Positions 37,017 through 45,787 of a stretch of 64,000 bases of DNA are shown here, in pieces (positions within the stretch are counted from its first letter, which is position 1; every line of letters begins with the position of its first letter). A model generated the notes under the pieces. That model was not told the origin of the DNA. It ran no database searches and worked only from the letters and a program-made list of their open reading frames with translations. Source of the DNA: Streptomyces himalayensis subsp. himalayensis (GTDB lineage: Bacteria; Actinomycetota; Actinomycetes; Streptomycetales; Streptomycetaceae); the NCBI RefSeq assembly GCF_013778455.1, contig NZ_JACEHE010000019.1, forward strand, positions 62,001 through 126,000. Direction: 5' to 3'. The position numbers and the translations under genes are program-made.

Positions 37017-38468
37017 ATGTCTCGTCGTATCCCTCATGCCCTCATCCTGGCGGTATCGGCGGCCTGGGCCGAGCTGCGCCACGACCCCTATCGGGCGATG
37101 CTGCTGGGTGTACGGCTGACGCCGGTGCGCGTCCGATGCCGACTGCGGCAACTCGAGCGGCGGCTCGCCGCCCACGCCCAAGCGGCCGGGCCGATCGCGA
37201 CACCGTCCGCGGCACGGGTGCCCGCCCCCGCCAGGCGAACCGTCCGGCCCGTTCCGGGCCGGGTACTCCATCTGGTAACGAACGGACTGCCGTTCAAGCA
37301 CGCCGGCTACACCGTGCGCACCCAGGCGCTCGCCGAGGCGCAGCTGGCTGCCGGACTCGATCCGCACGTCGTGACGCGCGTCGGGTTTCCGGTGGCGCAG
37401 GGTGTGCTGGACGCCCGCCCACTGCAAATAGTGAATGGCGTGCCGCAACACCGGCTGCTGCCCCTCCGGTTGCCATACGGGCAGGGCGCGGCGCTGTCCC
37501 GCAACGCCGAGTTGGCCGGCCGTCTGGTGGAGCAACTGAGGCCCGGCGTCCTGCACGCGGCCACCGACCACGGCAACGGGCGCGTGGCGCTGGCCCTGCG
37601 CGAGGCCTACGGCCTGCCCGTGGTCTACGAGGTACGGGGCTTCCTGGAGGAGACCTGGCTGACGCAGGCCCCAGGTCGGTCCCGGGACGATGGGACCTAC
37701 CTCGCCCGGCGCGAGCTGGAGACGTACTGCATGCGCGAGGCCGATCTGGTTCTGACACTCGGCGCAGCGATGAAGGCCGAAATCGTGGCACGCGGGGTGC
37801 CCGAGGAACGGGTTCTGATCTCCCCGAACGCGGTGGATGAGGTGTTCCTGGCCCCTCTGCCGGACGGCGCGCCGCTGCGCGCCCGGCTCGGCATCGCACC
37901 GGACGACCTCGTCGTCGGCACCGTCAGTAGCCTGACGCCACACGAGGGAATCGGCACATTGCTGCATGCGGGTGCCGAGTTGCGACGTCGGGGCGTGCCC
38001 CTGCGGCTACTGATCGTGGGCGACGGCCCGGAACGCGCGGCACTGCAACAGCTGGCCGCCCGATTGGGTCTCGGCGACGGCGTAGCCCTCTTCACAGGCC
38101 GGGTGCCGCATGCCCAAGTGCGGGATTATCACGCAGTATTGGATGTATTCGCGGTGCCACGCACCGACGAACGAGTCTGCCACCTGGTGACCCCTCTCAA
38201 GCCGGTCGAAGCAATGGCGAGCGGTCTTCCCGTGGCCAGTAGTGATCTCACCGCCATGAGAGAACTGGTCGAATCGGACGTCAATGGCCAGCTAATTCCG
38301 CCTGATTCACCCCACGCCTGGAGAGATGCCCTCGAAATGCTTCTGTACAGTCAAAAACGGCGGACGGAATGGGGAGCATCCGCCCGCAACCTGGTCGTGC
38401 GTGAACGCACCTGGAAACGCGTCGCCGCCACGACCCGTGAGGCGTATCGCAGTCTTGGGTGCGCCTGA
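37017..38468 (+). CDS. GT4 glycosyltransferase
   Basis: ATG at 37017 gives 483 residues. A hydrophobic then basic N-terminal stretch of about 75 residues precedes the GT-B fold (VLHLVTNGLPFKHAGYTVR). The donor domain has VGTVSSLTPHEGIGTLLHAG, LLIVGDGPERAALQQLA, and EAMASGLPVASSDLTAMREL with a retaining-GT4 pattern. It diverges from wecB across only 39 bp. A perfect palindromic terminator follows 13 bp after the stop. It is probably a mannosyl-, GlcNAc- or ManNAc-type transferase. Confidence 0.9.
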   Translation: MSRRIPHALILAVSAAWAELRHDPYRAMLLGVRLTPVRVRCRLRQLERRLAAHAQAAGPIATPSAARVPAPARRTVRPVPGRVLHLVTNGLPFKHAGYTVRTQALAEAQLAAGLDPHVVTRVGFPVAQGVLDARPLQIVNGVPQHRLLPLRLPYGQGAALSRNAELAGRLVEQLRPGVLHAATDHGNGRVALALREAYGLPVVYEVRGFLEETWLTQAPGRSRDDGTYLARRELETYCMREADLVLTLGAAMKAEIVARGVPEERVLISPNAVDEVFLAPLPDGAPLRARLGIAPDDLVVGTVSSLTPHEGIGTLLHAGAELRRRGVPLRLLIVGDGPERAALQQLAARLGLGDGVALFTGRVPHAQVRDYHAVLDVFAVPRTDERVCHLVTPLKPVEAMASGLPVASSDLTAMRELVESDVNGQLIPPDSPHAWRDALEMLLYSQKRRTEWGASARNLVVRERTWKRVAATTREAYRSLGCA

Positions 38469-38481
38469 AGACCAGTACACG

Positions 38482-38513
38482 GCCCCATTCCCGACGGCCG
38501 TCGGGAATGGGGC
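38482..38513 (+). terminator. Perfect 32-nt palindromic terminator
   Basis: GCCCCATTCCCGACGG is followed at once by its complete inverse CCGTCGGGAATGGGGC with no loop. It lies 13 bp after the GT4 stop and can act in both directions. Confidence 0.8.
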
Positions 38514-39060
38514 GCAGGCAGACCTGCGGCAGCGTGGCATCAGCAGCGTGTTGTACCACCCGACGCCGATTAACCGGCTCAGACCGCCCCGGCCCCCTGG
38601 CCTGCCGCACGTCCATCCTCACGCAGGGGAGTTGGGTCGCCGAGGGCGTGAGCAACCCACCCGCGGCGTGGATGGGTGCCGGACGACCCGAGGTGCACGG
38701 TAGTACGCGGGCGAACGAAGTCGTCCCGGGCGGATGCGGCCTGTCATCAAGCCCGTCCGCGAACGCGTCGCCAATCGATGTTTGGTCCCATGCCCACGAC
38801 GTGCTTATAAGGTTCCTGTGGCAGATGCAGCGGGCGGACCAGCAGATATCGCCAGCTTGGCTTGGGGCACGTGGTTGGGCACACCGGTGTGCCGTCCGCG
38901 GAGTGCGCCGACCGCCCGCAGGCCTCTCAGGAACTGATGCTGATGTGCGAACGACGTGGACCGCCGAACTCGCCCTTGAGGGCTTCGAGTTCACCAGGCC
39001 TCTCCTGCACCTGCCATGCGGACGGGCGATCGGCTTCCGGCGGTCGGGCCAGCGGCGAGT
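38514..39060. other. Gene-free stretch between convergent glycosyltransferases
   Basis: The 547 bp between convergent genes show no convincing coding region. Open frames lack ribosome-binding sites and family-like motifs. GC is lower near 38770-38830 (CGTGCTTATAAGGTTCCTG). It may be the scar of a lost gene. Confidence 0.5.
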
Positions 39061-40230
39061 TCAGCCTGTACGAGCCGCGTCACCCGTGCGACCGTAGAGC
39101 CGGAATCGTCGTCCCCCGGGTACCTCTGCCTCCTTGACCCATCCCTCCAGCTGGAGAGCGAACTCGGTCGCCCTCTCCTGCCAGTTCAGAGCGGAAAGTG
39201 CCGCCGCGCGGCCCTGTCGAGCCGCCCGCAGCCGCAGTTCCGGGTCAGCGCTCAGGCGTCGTACGGCCTCCGCCGCGGCCGACGGATCCTCGTACGGGAC
39301 AACCAGTCCGCAGCCGTGTCGCTCGACCAGCTCGGCCGCGAGCGGGGTGGGCGTGGTGACGACCGGCACGCCGTGAGCCATGTACTCGACGACCTTGGTC
39401 GGGCGCGAGTGGCGGTAGTTGGGCTGGTCGTGCAGGAGGGAGAGGCCCGCCAGGGCCCCCGAAAGCCGTGCGAGGGCGAGATCGTTGGGTAGGAAGCCGT
39501 GCCAACGCAGCACGCCCTCCCCGTCGGCCTGCTCGAGCGCACCTCGTACGTCGGGATTCGCCTCGCCGATCACCTCGACCCGCACGGCAGGTCCCAGCAG
39601 ACGCGCCGTCTCGATGAGGTCCAGTACGCCGCGCGCCCGCGACAGGTGGCCCAGATACACGACGCGGTCGGCGCCGGGCGGCTCGGGCGGCGCGGGCGGG
39701 GTGGTCGCAAAGTTCGGTACCACCGGGTGGGTGTGGCGAAAGCGGGACTGGTAAGCGTCCTCGGCGAGCAGGAGCCGCAGATGCCGCTCCGCCAGCCGTT
39801 CCGCGGCCCGCACGCCCAGCCGCAGCGGTGGCCGCATCACCCTCGGCACCCAGCGCTTCATGACGAGCGCCGCTGCCGTGTCCTCGTGTACGTCCCACAC
39901 CGTCACCGGGCGCTGACCGGCACGCCGCCAGCGGCGCATCACGCCGGGCAGAGCCAGCAGCAGTTCGGGATCGTGCAGCAGCACCACGTCCGCCTCCGGC
40001 CCTCGCTCGGCCAGCAGCGTGCGAGCCGCGCGCAGCGCCGCGCGGCGGTCGCGGCCGGCGGCCCGGGGCAGGGTCACCCCCTCGACATCCGGCCGCGGCG
40101 TCACCGCGAGCGCCTCGAACGGCGCGGCGTACACGATCCGGTGACCGCGCTCCCGCAGAGCGGCGATCTCCCGGTGCAGGATCCGCGCATCCTCGGGGTG
40201 ATGCACGATGGTGACGACGAGTACAAGCAT
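39061..40230 (-). CDS. GT4 glycosyltransferase
   Basis: This 389-residue GT-B enzyme begins MLVLVVTIVHHPEDARILHRE. It has HDPELLLALPGVMRRW in the acceptor half and VYLGHLSRARGVLDLIETA, KVVEYMAHGVPVVTTPTPLAAEL in the donor half, the latter a retaining-GT4 pattern. It is 53 bp downstream of the UDP-ManNAc dehydrogenase and probably co-transcribed. Use of UDP-ManNAcA is possible from context only. Confidence 0.88.
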   Translation of the reverse strand: MLVLVVTIVHHPEDARILHREIAALRERGHRIVYAAPFEALAVTPRPDVEGVTLPRAAGRDRRAALRAARTLLAERGPEADVVLLHDPELLLALPGVMRRWRRAGQRPVTVWDVHEDTAAALVMKRWVPRVMRPPLRLGVRAAERLAERHLRLLLAEDAYQSRFRHTHPVVPNFATTPPAPPEPPGADRVVYLGHLSRARGVLDLIETARLLGPAVRVEVIGEANPDVRGALEQADGEGVLRWHGFLPNDLALARLSGALAGLSLLHDQPNYRHSRPTKVVEYMAHGVPVVTTPTPLAAELVERHGCGLVVPYEDPSAAAEAVRRLSADPELRLRAARQGRAAALSALNWQERATEFALQLEGWVKEAEVPGGRRFRLYGRTGDAARTG

Positions 40231-40283
40231 TAGAGAACCTCATAACTCCCGGCAGGCCAGGGACGTGCGGACTCGCGGGCGGC

Positions 40284-41591
40284 CTACAGGACCTCGACCC
40301 CCGGTTGGAAGATCCGCCCCCGGGTGTCGAACAGCAGGCGTGCCTCGTCGGCGAGAGCGGGCAGATCGTAGGCCGAGTGGTCCTGCAGCAGGATCGTCAG
40401 GTCGTGATCGCGCACCGCCGCCATCAGATCGCCGACGCGCGGGACGGCCACCCCATCAACGGTCCACAGCTGCACATGCGGGTCGTGGAAGGACACCTCG
40501 GCCTCCCGCTTCCGCAGCAGCCGGGAAACCGGCACGGCCGGGGTCTCGCGCTGGTCGGCGACGTCGGGCTTGTAGGTGACTCCGAGCAGCAGCACCCGGG
40601 AGCCGCGCAGCGGCCGACCGGCGGTGTTGAGGAGGTCCTGGGCGCGGCGCACGACGTACTCGGGCATCCGCCGGTTGATGTCCTGGGCGAGCTCGACGAA
40701 GCGGAACTCGTAGCCGAGCGAGGACCGCACCTTGTACGACAGGTAGCTCGGGTCGATGGGGATGCAGTGTCCGCCCACGCCGGCGCCCGGCCGGAACGCC
40801 TGGAAGCCGAACGGTTTGGTGCCCGCGCAGCGGATCGCGTCCCACACGTCGACATGCAACTCTCGGCTGATGATGGCTAGTTCGTTGATGAGGGCGATGT
40901 TCACATGCCGGTAGGTGTTCTCCAGCAGCTTGGCCATCTCGGCCTCACGGGTGCCCTTCGCCTGGACGACCGTGTCGATGAACTTGCCGTAGAAGGCGAC
41001 CGCATGGGCGGCGCACGACGGGGTGCAGCCGCCGACCACCTTGGGTGTATCGCGCAACCCATGAGTGGTGTTGCCAGGGTCGATGCGCTCCGGCGAGAAG
41101 GCCAGCGCGAAGTCCTCGCCGACCCGCAGCCTGGACTCCTCGAGCAGCGGCCGTACGACCTCCTCGGTGGTGCCCGGATAGGTGGTCGACTCCAGGACGA
41201 CGAGCTGTCCGGGCCGCAGCCTGCCCGCGACCGCACGGACGGCGGAGGTCACCGCGCTCAGATCGGGTCCGCCGTCCTCACTGAGCGGGGTCGGCACGCA
41301 GATCACGACGGTCTGCGCCCGGGCAAGACAGGCGTCGTCCGTGTACGCCGTGAATCCCGCCATCCGCATCTGGCGGACGTCGTCGTCTGACACGTCGTCG
41401 ACGTGGGAGCGGCCGGCGTTGAGGCCCTCGACAACACGCGGGTCCCGGTCGAGACCCGCGACTCTCAGGCCGACCGACGCCGCCTCCCGAGCGAGCGGCA
41501 GCCCGACATAACCGAGCCCGATGACCGCGACTTCGACGCAATCGGGCAGTTCTTCATCCGCGGCCGGGATCGACAAGGTGGACCCGCTCAT
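40284..41591 (-). CDS. wecC: UDP-N-acetyl-D-mannosamine dehydrogenase
   Basis: ATG at 41591 gives 435 residues. The NAD site is VAVIGLGYVGLPLAREA; the middle domain has AFSPERIDPG and LLENTYRHVNIALINELA; the catalytic cysteine is in GVGGHCIPIDPSYLSYK. This matches the WecC/TviB class of nucleotide-sugar 6-dehydrogenases, which oxidise UDP-ManNAc or UDP-GlcNAc to the uronic acid. The epimerase wecB 3.3 kb away supports the ManNAc substrate. Confidence 0.9.
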   Translation of the reverse strand: MSGSTLSIPAADEELPDCVEVAVIGLGYVGLPLAREAASVGLRVAGLDRDPRVVEGLNAGRSHVDDVSDDDVRQMRMAGFTAYTDDACLARAQTVVICVPTPLSEDGGPDLSAVTSAVRAVAGRLRPGQLVVLESTTYPGTTEEVVRPLLEESRLRVGEDFALAFSPERIDPGNTTHGLRDTPKVVGGCTPSCAAHAVAFYGKFIDTVVQAKGTREAEMAKLLENTYRHVNIALINELAIISRELHVDVWDAIRCAGTKPFGFQAFRPGAGVGGHCIPIDPSYLSYKVRSSLGYEFRFVELAQDINRRMPEYVVRRAQDLLNTAGRPLRGSRVLLLGVTYKPDVADQRETPAVPVSRLLRKREAEVSFHDPHVQLWTVDGVAVPRVGDLMAAVRDHDLTILLQDHSAYDLPALADEARLLFDTRGRIFQPGVEVL

Positions 41592-41992
41592 GGGCAGTCT
41601 CCATTCGGGAACGAGAGCGTCGGCCTTCCTACAACCTCCGATCTCTGGATCGAGTTCGGGTGATTGGGCCCTGTTCCACTCCGGTGGCCTAGACAGAAAC
41701 GATTCACCATCACTCCTTGTACGCACCGGTGCGGGCGTGACGGCGGTTCGGACCGAAGGCCTGGCGATGACGCTGTGAGCGACGACCCGCAACCCACCTG
41801 TGCGACAGCGGCAGAGGGCGGAGGTTCTGTCTCGGGTACAGGGACTCGGTGCCTATGCGGTGACACGGCCGACGCCAAGGTCCCCCTGGCAGCTTCCCTC
41901 CCGGCTTCCCCCGGACGGCACAACCCGGCGTAACTCACGTACCCTATTGGTCGTTTCAGCGCTATATGCCGTTAACGACCTATGGATGCACC
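41592..41992. promoter_or_regulatory. Divergent promoter region of the wecC and teichoic-acid operons
   Basis: About 400 bp separate two divergent operons and carry no gene. ACGTACCCTATTGGTCG near 41937-41953 is a candidate -10 region for the plus-strand operon, just upstream of ATG 41966. No clear ribosome-binding site precedes either possible start there, so translation may begin with a very short leader. Confidence 0.4.
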
Positions 41993-44308
41993 TTGCCTCG
42001 GTTCAGTGTGATCGTCCCCGTGTATGAGGTGGAGGCCTATCTGCACGCATGCCTCGAATCCGTACTGGGCCAGTCGTTCACGGACTTCGAGCTGATCGCC
42101 GTCGACGACTGCTCACCCGACGGCAGCGGTGCCATCGTCGACGAGTTCGCGGCCCGCGACCCGCGCGTCACCGCTATCCATCTGCCGGAGAACGCCGGGC
42201 TCGGCCCGGCCCGGAACGCCGGTCTCGACCGCGCCATCGGCGAGTACGTCATCTTCCTGGACAGCGACGACACGCTGACCCCGCACGCGCTGCAGGCGAT
42301 CTCTGACCGGATCAAGGACACGGACCACCCCGATCTCCTGGTCTACGACTACGTGAGGGCGTACTGGAACGGCAGGACGGCTCGCGACCGTTTCGCGGCC
42401 GAGCTCGTCCAAGAAGGCCCCGCCGTCTTCCAACTCACGGAGCGGCCCGGCCTACTGCAACTGCTCCACGTGGTCTGGAACAAGGCATACCGCCGTGACT
42501 TCCTCCAGCGTGAGGGCTTCACCTTCGCACCCGGCTACTACGAGGACGTCTCCTGGACCTATCCCGTGCTGCTGACCGCCGAGTCGATCGCGGTGCTCGA
42601 CCGGGTCTGCGTGCACTACCGGCAGCGCAGGCACGGAGCCATCACCCGCACCTCCAGCTCTCGGCACTTCGAGATCTTCGAGCAGTACGACCGGGTCTTC
42701 GCCTATCTGGACGCACATCCAGAGCCCGCGGGCCTGCGTCCTGTCGTCTTCGCGCGCATGCTCGACCACTTCAGCACTGTGTTCCTGGCCCGCAGCCGGC
42801 TCCCCCGCGGCAGCCGCGCCGCGTTCCTACGCCGGGCCCGCACCCACTGCTGCCGCCACCACGTCCTCAGTGCGGCTCCTGCCAGGTGGCGCTCCAGGAT
42901 CCGGCACACACTGGTACGCCTGGGTGCGCACCGCACCTACCGCGCGCTGACGGCCCTCACCGCCCTCCAGAGCGGCGCCCGCCGCCTGGCCCGTGCCCTG
43001 CGCCACGCGCTCTGGGTCGGGGTGCTCCGGCTCCACTACCGCATCCAGCTGCGCCTGCCCCTGCGCGAGAACCACGCCGTGTTCTCCGCGTACTGGGGCC
43101 GCGGCTACCGTTGCAACCCAGCGGCCATCGAAGAGAAAGCGCGGGAAATGGTGCCCGGCATCCGCACCGCCTGGATCGCCCACTCCGGGCACCACACGAC
43201 CATTCCCGCGGCCGCGCGACGCCTCTCCCCCGGCACAGCCGCCTACTGGACCGCCCTCGCCCGCTCCAAGTACCTGGTCAACAACGTCAACTTCGACCGC
43301 CAACTCGTCAAGCGCCGCGGCCAGATCTTCCTCCAGACCCAGCACGGCACTCCCCTCAAACACATGGGTCTCGATTTGATGGAGCGGCCTGCCGCAGCAC
43401 GAGGCATGGACTTCGCGCAGCTCATGGCCAATGCCGATAAGTGGGATTACCTGCTTTCTTCCAATCCCCATTCGTCGCGCGTTTGGAGAAACGTTTTTCC
43501 AGCCGCTTACAAGACGCTCGAATACGGCTACCCCCGCAACGACATCTACCAGCACGCCACCGCCGAGGACGTCGCCCGCCTGCGTCAGTCCTTCGGTATC
43601 CCCCGCGACACCGTCGCGATCCTCTACGCCCCCACCCACCGCGACTACCGCCGCACCCCACGCCACTCGCTCGACCTGGAGCGGATGCTCCGCGCCCTCG
43701 GCGCCGGCTTCACGGTGCTGACCCGCGCGCACTACTTCTACGACACACCCGTCGCGGGTGCAGAAACGTCACTGCCGATGGACGGCCGCGCAGAAACGTC
43801 ACAGCTGATCGACGTCTCGAAGTACCCGCACATCGAATCCCTCTGCTTGGCGAGCGACGTGCTGGTCACCGACTTCTCCTCGCTCATGTTCGACTACGCC
43901 AATCTCGACCGCCCCATCGTCATCTACGCCGACGACTGGCAGGCCTACGAGGCGGCCCGCGGCACCTACTTCGACCTCAGGTCCTTCCCACCCGGACCCG
44001 TCGCACAGACCGAGGACGAACTCATCGACGTCTTCGCCACCGGCACCTGGCGCAGCCCCCGCTCCACCCAGCACCGCGCCGCCTTCCGCCAACGCTTCTG
44101 CCCCTACGACGACGGACGCGCTGCCGAACGCGTCGTACGACATGTCTTCCTCGGCGAGACCGAAGGCCTCCCATCGTTCGTGCCGCTGCAGGACCGCCGC
44201 CCAGCCCCCGCCGCGATCGCCGCCCCGGCCGCCGAGTCGTCCGTCTCCGATCTGCCCACCGAACAACCCCCGGCCGCCGCCCGTTGCTCCCCGCTCGTCG
44301 AACCGTGA
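41993..44308 (+). CDS. Bifunctional GT2 glycosyltransferase and CDP-polyol glycerophosphotransferase (TagF/TarL-like)
   Basis: TTG at 41993 (PRFSVIVPVYEVEAYL) gives 771 residues. The GT2 half (1 to about 300) has VDDCSPDGSG, PENAGLGPARNAGLD and FLDSDDTLT. The second half is a TagF-like transferase with QTQHGTPLKHMGLD, YGYPRNDIY, YAPTHRDYRRT and VTDFSSLMFDYANLDRPIV. Such domains polymerise or transfer glycerol- or ribitol-phosphate from CDP-polyols onto a lipid-linked primer at the inner membrane face. ATG at 41966 is also open and would put a rare TTA leucine codon at position 3. The CDP-ribitol synthase follows 48 bp later, favouring ribitol phosphate as donor. Confidence 0.87.
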   Translation: MPRFSVIVPVYEVEAYLHACLESVLGQSFTDFELIAVDDCSPDGSGAIVDEFAARDPRVTAIHLPENAGLGPARNAGLDRAIGEYVIFLDSDDTLTPHALQAISDRIKDTDHPDLLVYDYVRAYWNGRTARDRFAAELVQEGPAVFQLTERPGLLQLLHVVWNKAYRRDFLQREGFTFAPGYYEDVSWTYPVLLTAESIAVLDRVCVHYRQRRHGAITRTSSSRHFEIFEQYDRVFAYLDAHPEPAGLRPVVFARMLDHFSTVFLARSRLPRGSRAAFLRRARTHCCRHHVLSAAPARWRSRIRHTLVRLGAHRTYRALTALTALQSGARRLARALRHALWVGVLRLHYRIQLRLPLRENHAVFSAYWGRGYRCNPAAIEEKAREMVPGIRTAWIAHSGHHTTIPAAARRLSPGTAAYWTALARSKYLVNNVNFDRQLVKRRGQIFLQTQHGTPLKHMGLDLMERPAAARGMDFAQLMANADKWDYLLSSNPHSSRVWRNVFPAAYKTLEYGYPRNDIYQHATAEDVARLRQSFGIPRDTVAILYAPTHRDYRRTPRHSLDLERMLRALGAGFTVLTRAHYFYDTPVAGAETSLPMDGRAETSQLIDVSKYPHIESLCLASDVLVTDFSSLMFDYANLDRPIVIYADDWQAYEAARGTYFDLRSFPPGPVAQTEDELIDVFATGTWRSPRSTQHRAAFRQRFCPYDDGRAAERVVRHVFLGETEGLPSFVPLQDRRPAPAAIAAPAAESSVSDLPTEQPPAAARCSPLVEP

Positions 44309-44356
44309 GCGTCAGCCCGAGCCGCCACTCAGCACGGAAGGATCACGTACCTCCCC

Positions 44357-45787
44357 ATGGCATCGATGCGTACCACTGCTGTCGTCCTCGCCGGAGGCAC
44401 CGGACAGCGCGTGGGCCTCGCCCTCCCCAAACAGTTCGTCAAGATCGCGGGGAGGAGCGTCCTCGAGCACACCCTCGGGATCTTCGAGGAAGCCCCGGGC
44501 GTGGACGAGGTCCTGCTGATGATGACGCCCGGATACGTGGGGCGGGCCGAGGAGATCGTCGCGAAGAAAGGATTCACCAAGATCGTGCGCGTGTTGGAGG
44601 GCGGGGCCACACGCAACGAGACCACCGAGCGCGCCATCGGCTTCCTGACGGCCCGGACCCCCGAGGGGCAGGACCAGAAGGTCCTCTTCCACGACGCCGT
44701 ACGCCCTCTGCTCTCGCAGCGGATCGTCGCCGACTGCATCGCCGCCCTCGACACCCACGACGCCGTCGACGTGGCCATTCCGACCGCGGACACCATCATC
44801 GTCACGCGCACGCACGGCGCGGACGGCGAGTACATCACCGACATCCCGGACCGCAGCCGGCTGCGCCGGGGCCAGACGCCTCAGGCCTTCAGCCTGTCGA
44901 CGATCCGCAGGGCGTACGAGATCGCCTCCTCGGACCCGGCCTTCCGTGCGACCGACGACTGCTCCGTCGTCCTTAACTACCTGCCGGACGTGCCGATCCA
45001 TGTCGTCCGGGGCGAGGCGCACAACATGAAGGTGACCGAGCCGGTCGACATCCACATCGCCGACAAGCTCTTCCAGCTCTCCTCGCACACCGTGCCGCCC
45101 CAGAGCGGCGAGGACGCCTATCGCCGCCTGCTCGCGGGCAAGTCGCTGGTCGTCTTCGGAGGTTCGTACGGCATCGGCGCCGACGTCGCGAAGCTGGCGC
45201 GGAGTTACGGGGCCACGGTCTTCGCACACGGGCGCAGCACCACCGGTGTGCACGTCGAGAACGCCGAGCAGATCGAGAAGGCGCTCGCCGAGGCGCATGC
45301 GGTGGCCGGCCGGATCGACTACGTCATCAACACGGCCGCTGTCCTGCGCATCGGCCGCCTCAACGAGTGCTCCGACGCGGCCATCCGCGAGGCCCTCGAG
45401 GTCAACTACCTGGCTCCTGTGCAGATCGCCAAGGCAGCACACAGGTACCTCGCCGCCAGCCGCGGCCATCTGCTGCTGTACACCTCCAGCAGCTACACGC
45501 GCGGGCGCGCCGAGTACAGCCTGTACTCGTCCTCCAAGGCGGCCATGGTCAACCTCACGCAGGCGCTGGCCGACGAGTGGGCGGCCGACGGCATCCGCGT
45601 CAACTGCGTGAACCCGGAGCGGACCCGCACCCCGATGCGGGTGCGGGCCTTCGGCGACGAGCCCGCGGACTCCCTGCTGACGTCGGATGCGGTCGCCCGG
45701 ACATCGATCGACGTGCTGCTGTCCGGCCGCACCGGCCAGGTCATCGACGTCCGCCTCGAGTCGTCCGTGGGGAGCGCTGCCCGGTGA
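44357..45787 (+). CDS. Fused CDP-ribitol synthase: cytidylyltransferase plus SDR reductase
   Basis: This 476-residue protein has an IspD/TarI-like N-half (VVLAGGTGQRVGLALPKQF; GGATRNETTERAI; LFHDAVRPLL; NMKVTEPVDIHIAD). The short-chain dehydrogenase C-half has VVFGGSYGIGADVAKLA, a conserved Asn in INTAAVL, and the catalytic YSSSK. The order matches Haemophilus Bcs1/Acs1, which reduces ribulose 5-phosphate and makes CDP-ribitol; Gram-positive TarJ is normally a separate zinc-type enzyme. GGAAGGA lies 16 bp before the ATG. It overlaps the next gene (GTGA). A CDP-ribitol product is inferred from this architecture and the neighbours. Confidence 0.88.
   Translation: MASMRTTAVVLAGGTGQRVGLALPKQFVKIAGRSVLEHTLGIFEEAPGVDEVLLMMTPGYVGRAEEIVAKKGFTKIVRVLEGGATRNETTERAIGFLTARTPEGQDQKVLFHDAVRPLLSQRIVADCIAALDTHDAVDVAIPTADTIIVTRTHGADGEYITDIPDRSRLRRGQTPQAFSLSTIRRAYEIASSDPAFRATDDCSVVLNYLPDVPIHVVRGEAHNMKVTEPVDIHIADKLFQLSSHTVPPQSGEDAYRRLLAGKSLVVFGGSYGIGADVAKLARSYGATVFAHGRSTTGVHVENAEQIEKALAEAHAVAGRIDYVINTAAVLRIGRLNECSDAAIREALEVNYLAPVQIAKAAHRYLAASRGHLLLYTSSSYTRGRAEYSLYSSSKAAMVNLTQALADEWAADGIRVNCVNPERTRTPMRVRAFGDEPADSLLTSDAVARTSIDVLLSGRTGQVIDVRLESSVGSAAR

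Noticed and set aside
38281-38994. Open reading frame of 237 codons on the minus strand between convergent glycosyltransferases
   Set aside because: It overlaps the end of the GT4 gene and the perfect terminator palindrome and has no family-like sequence.
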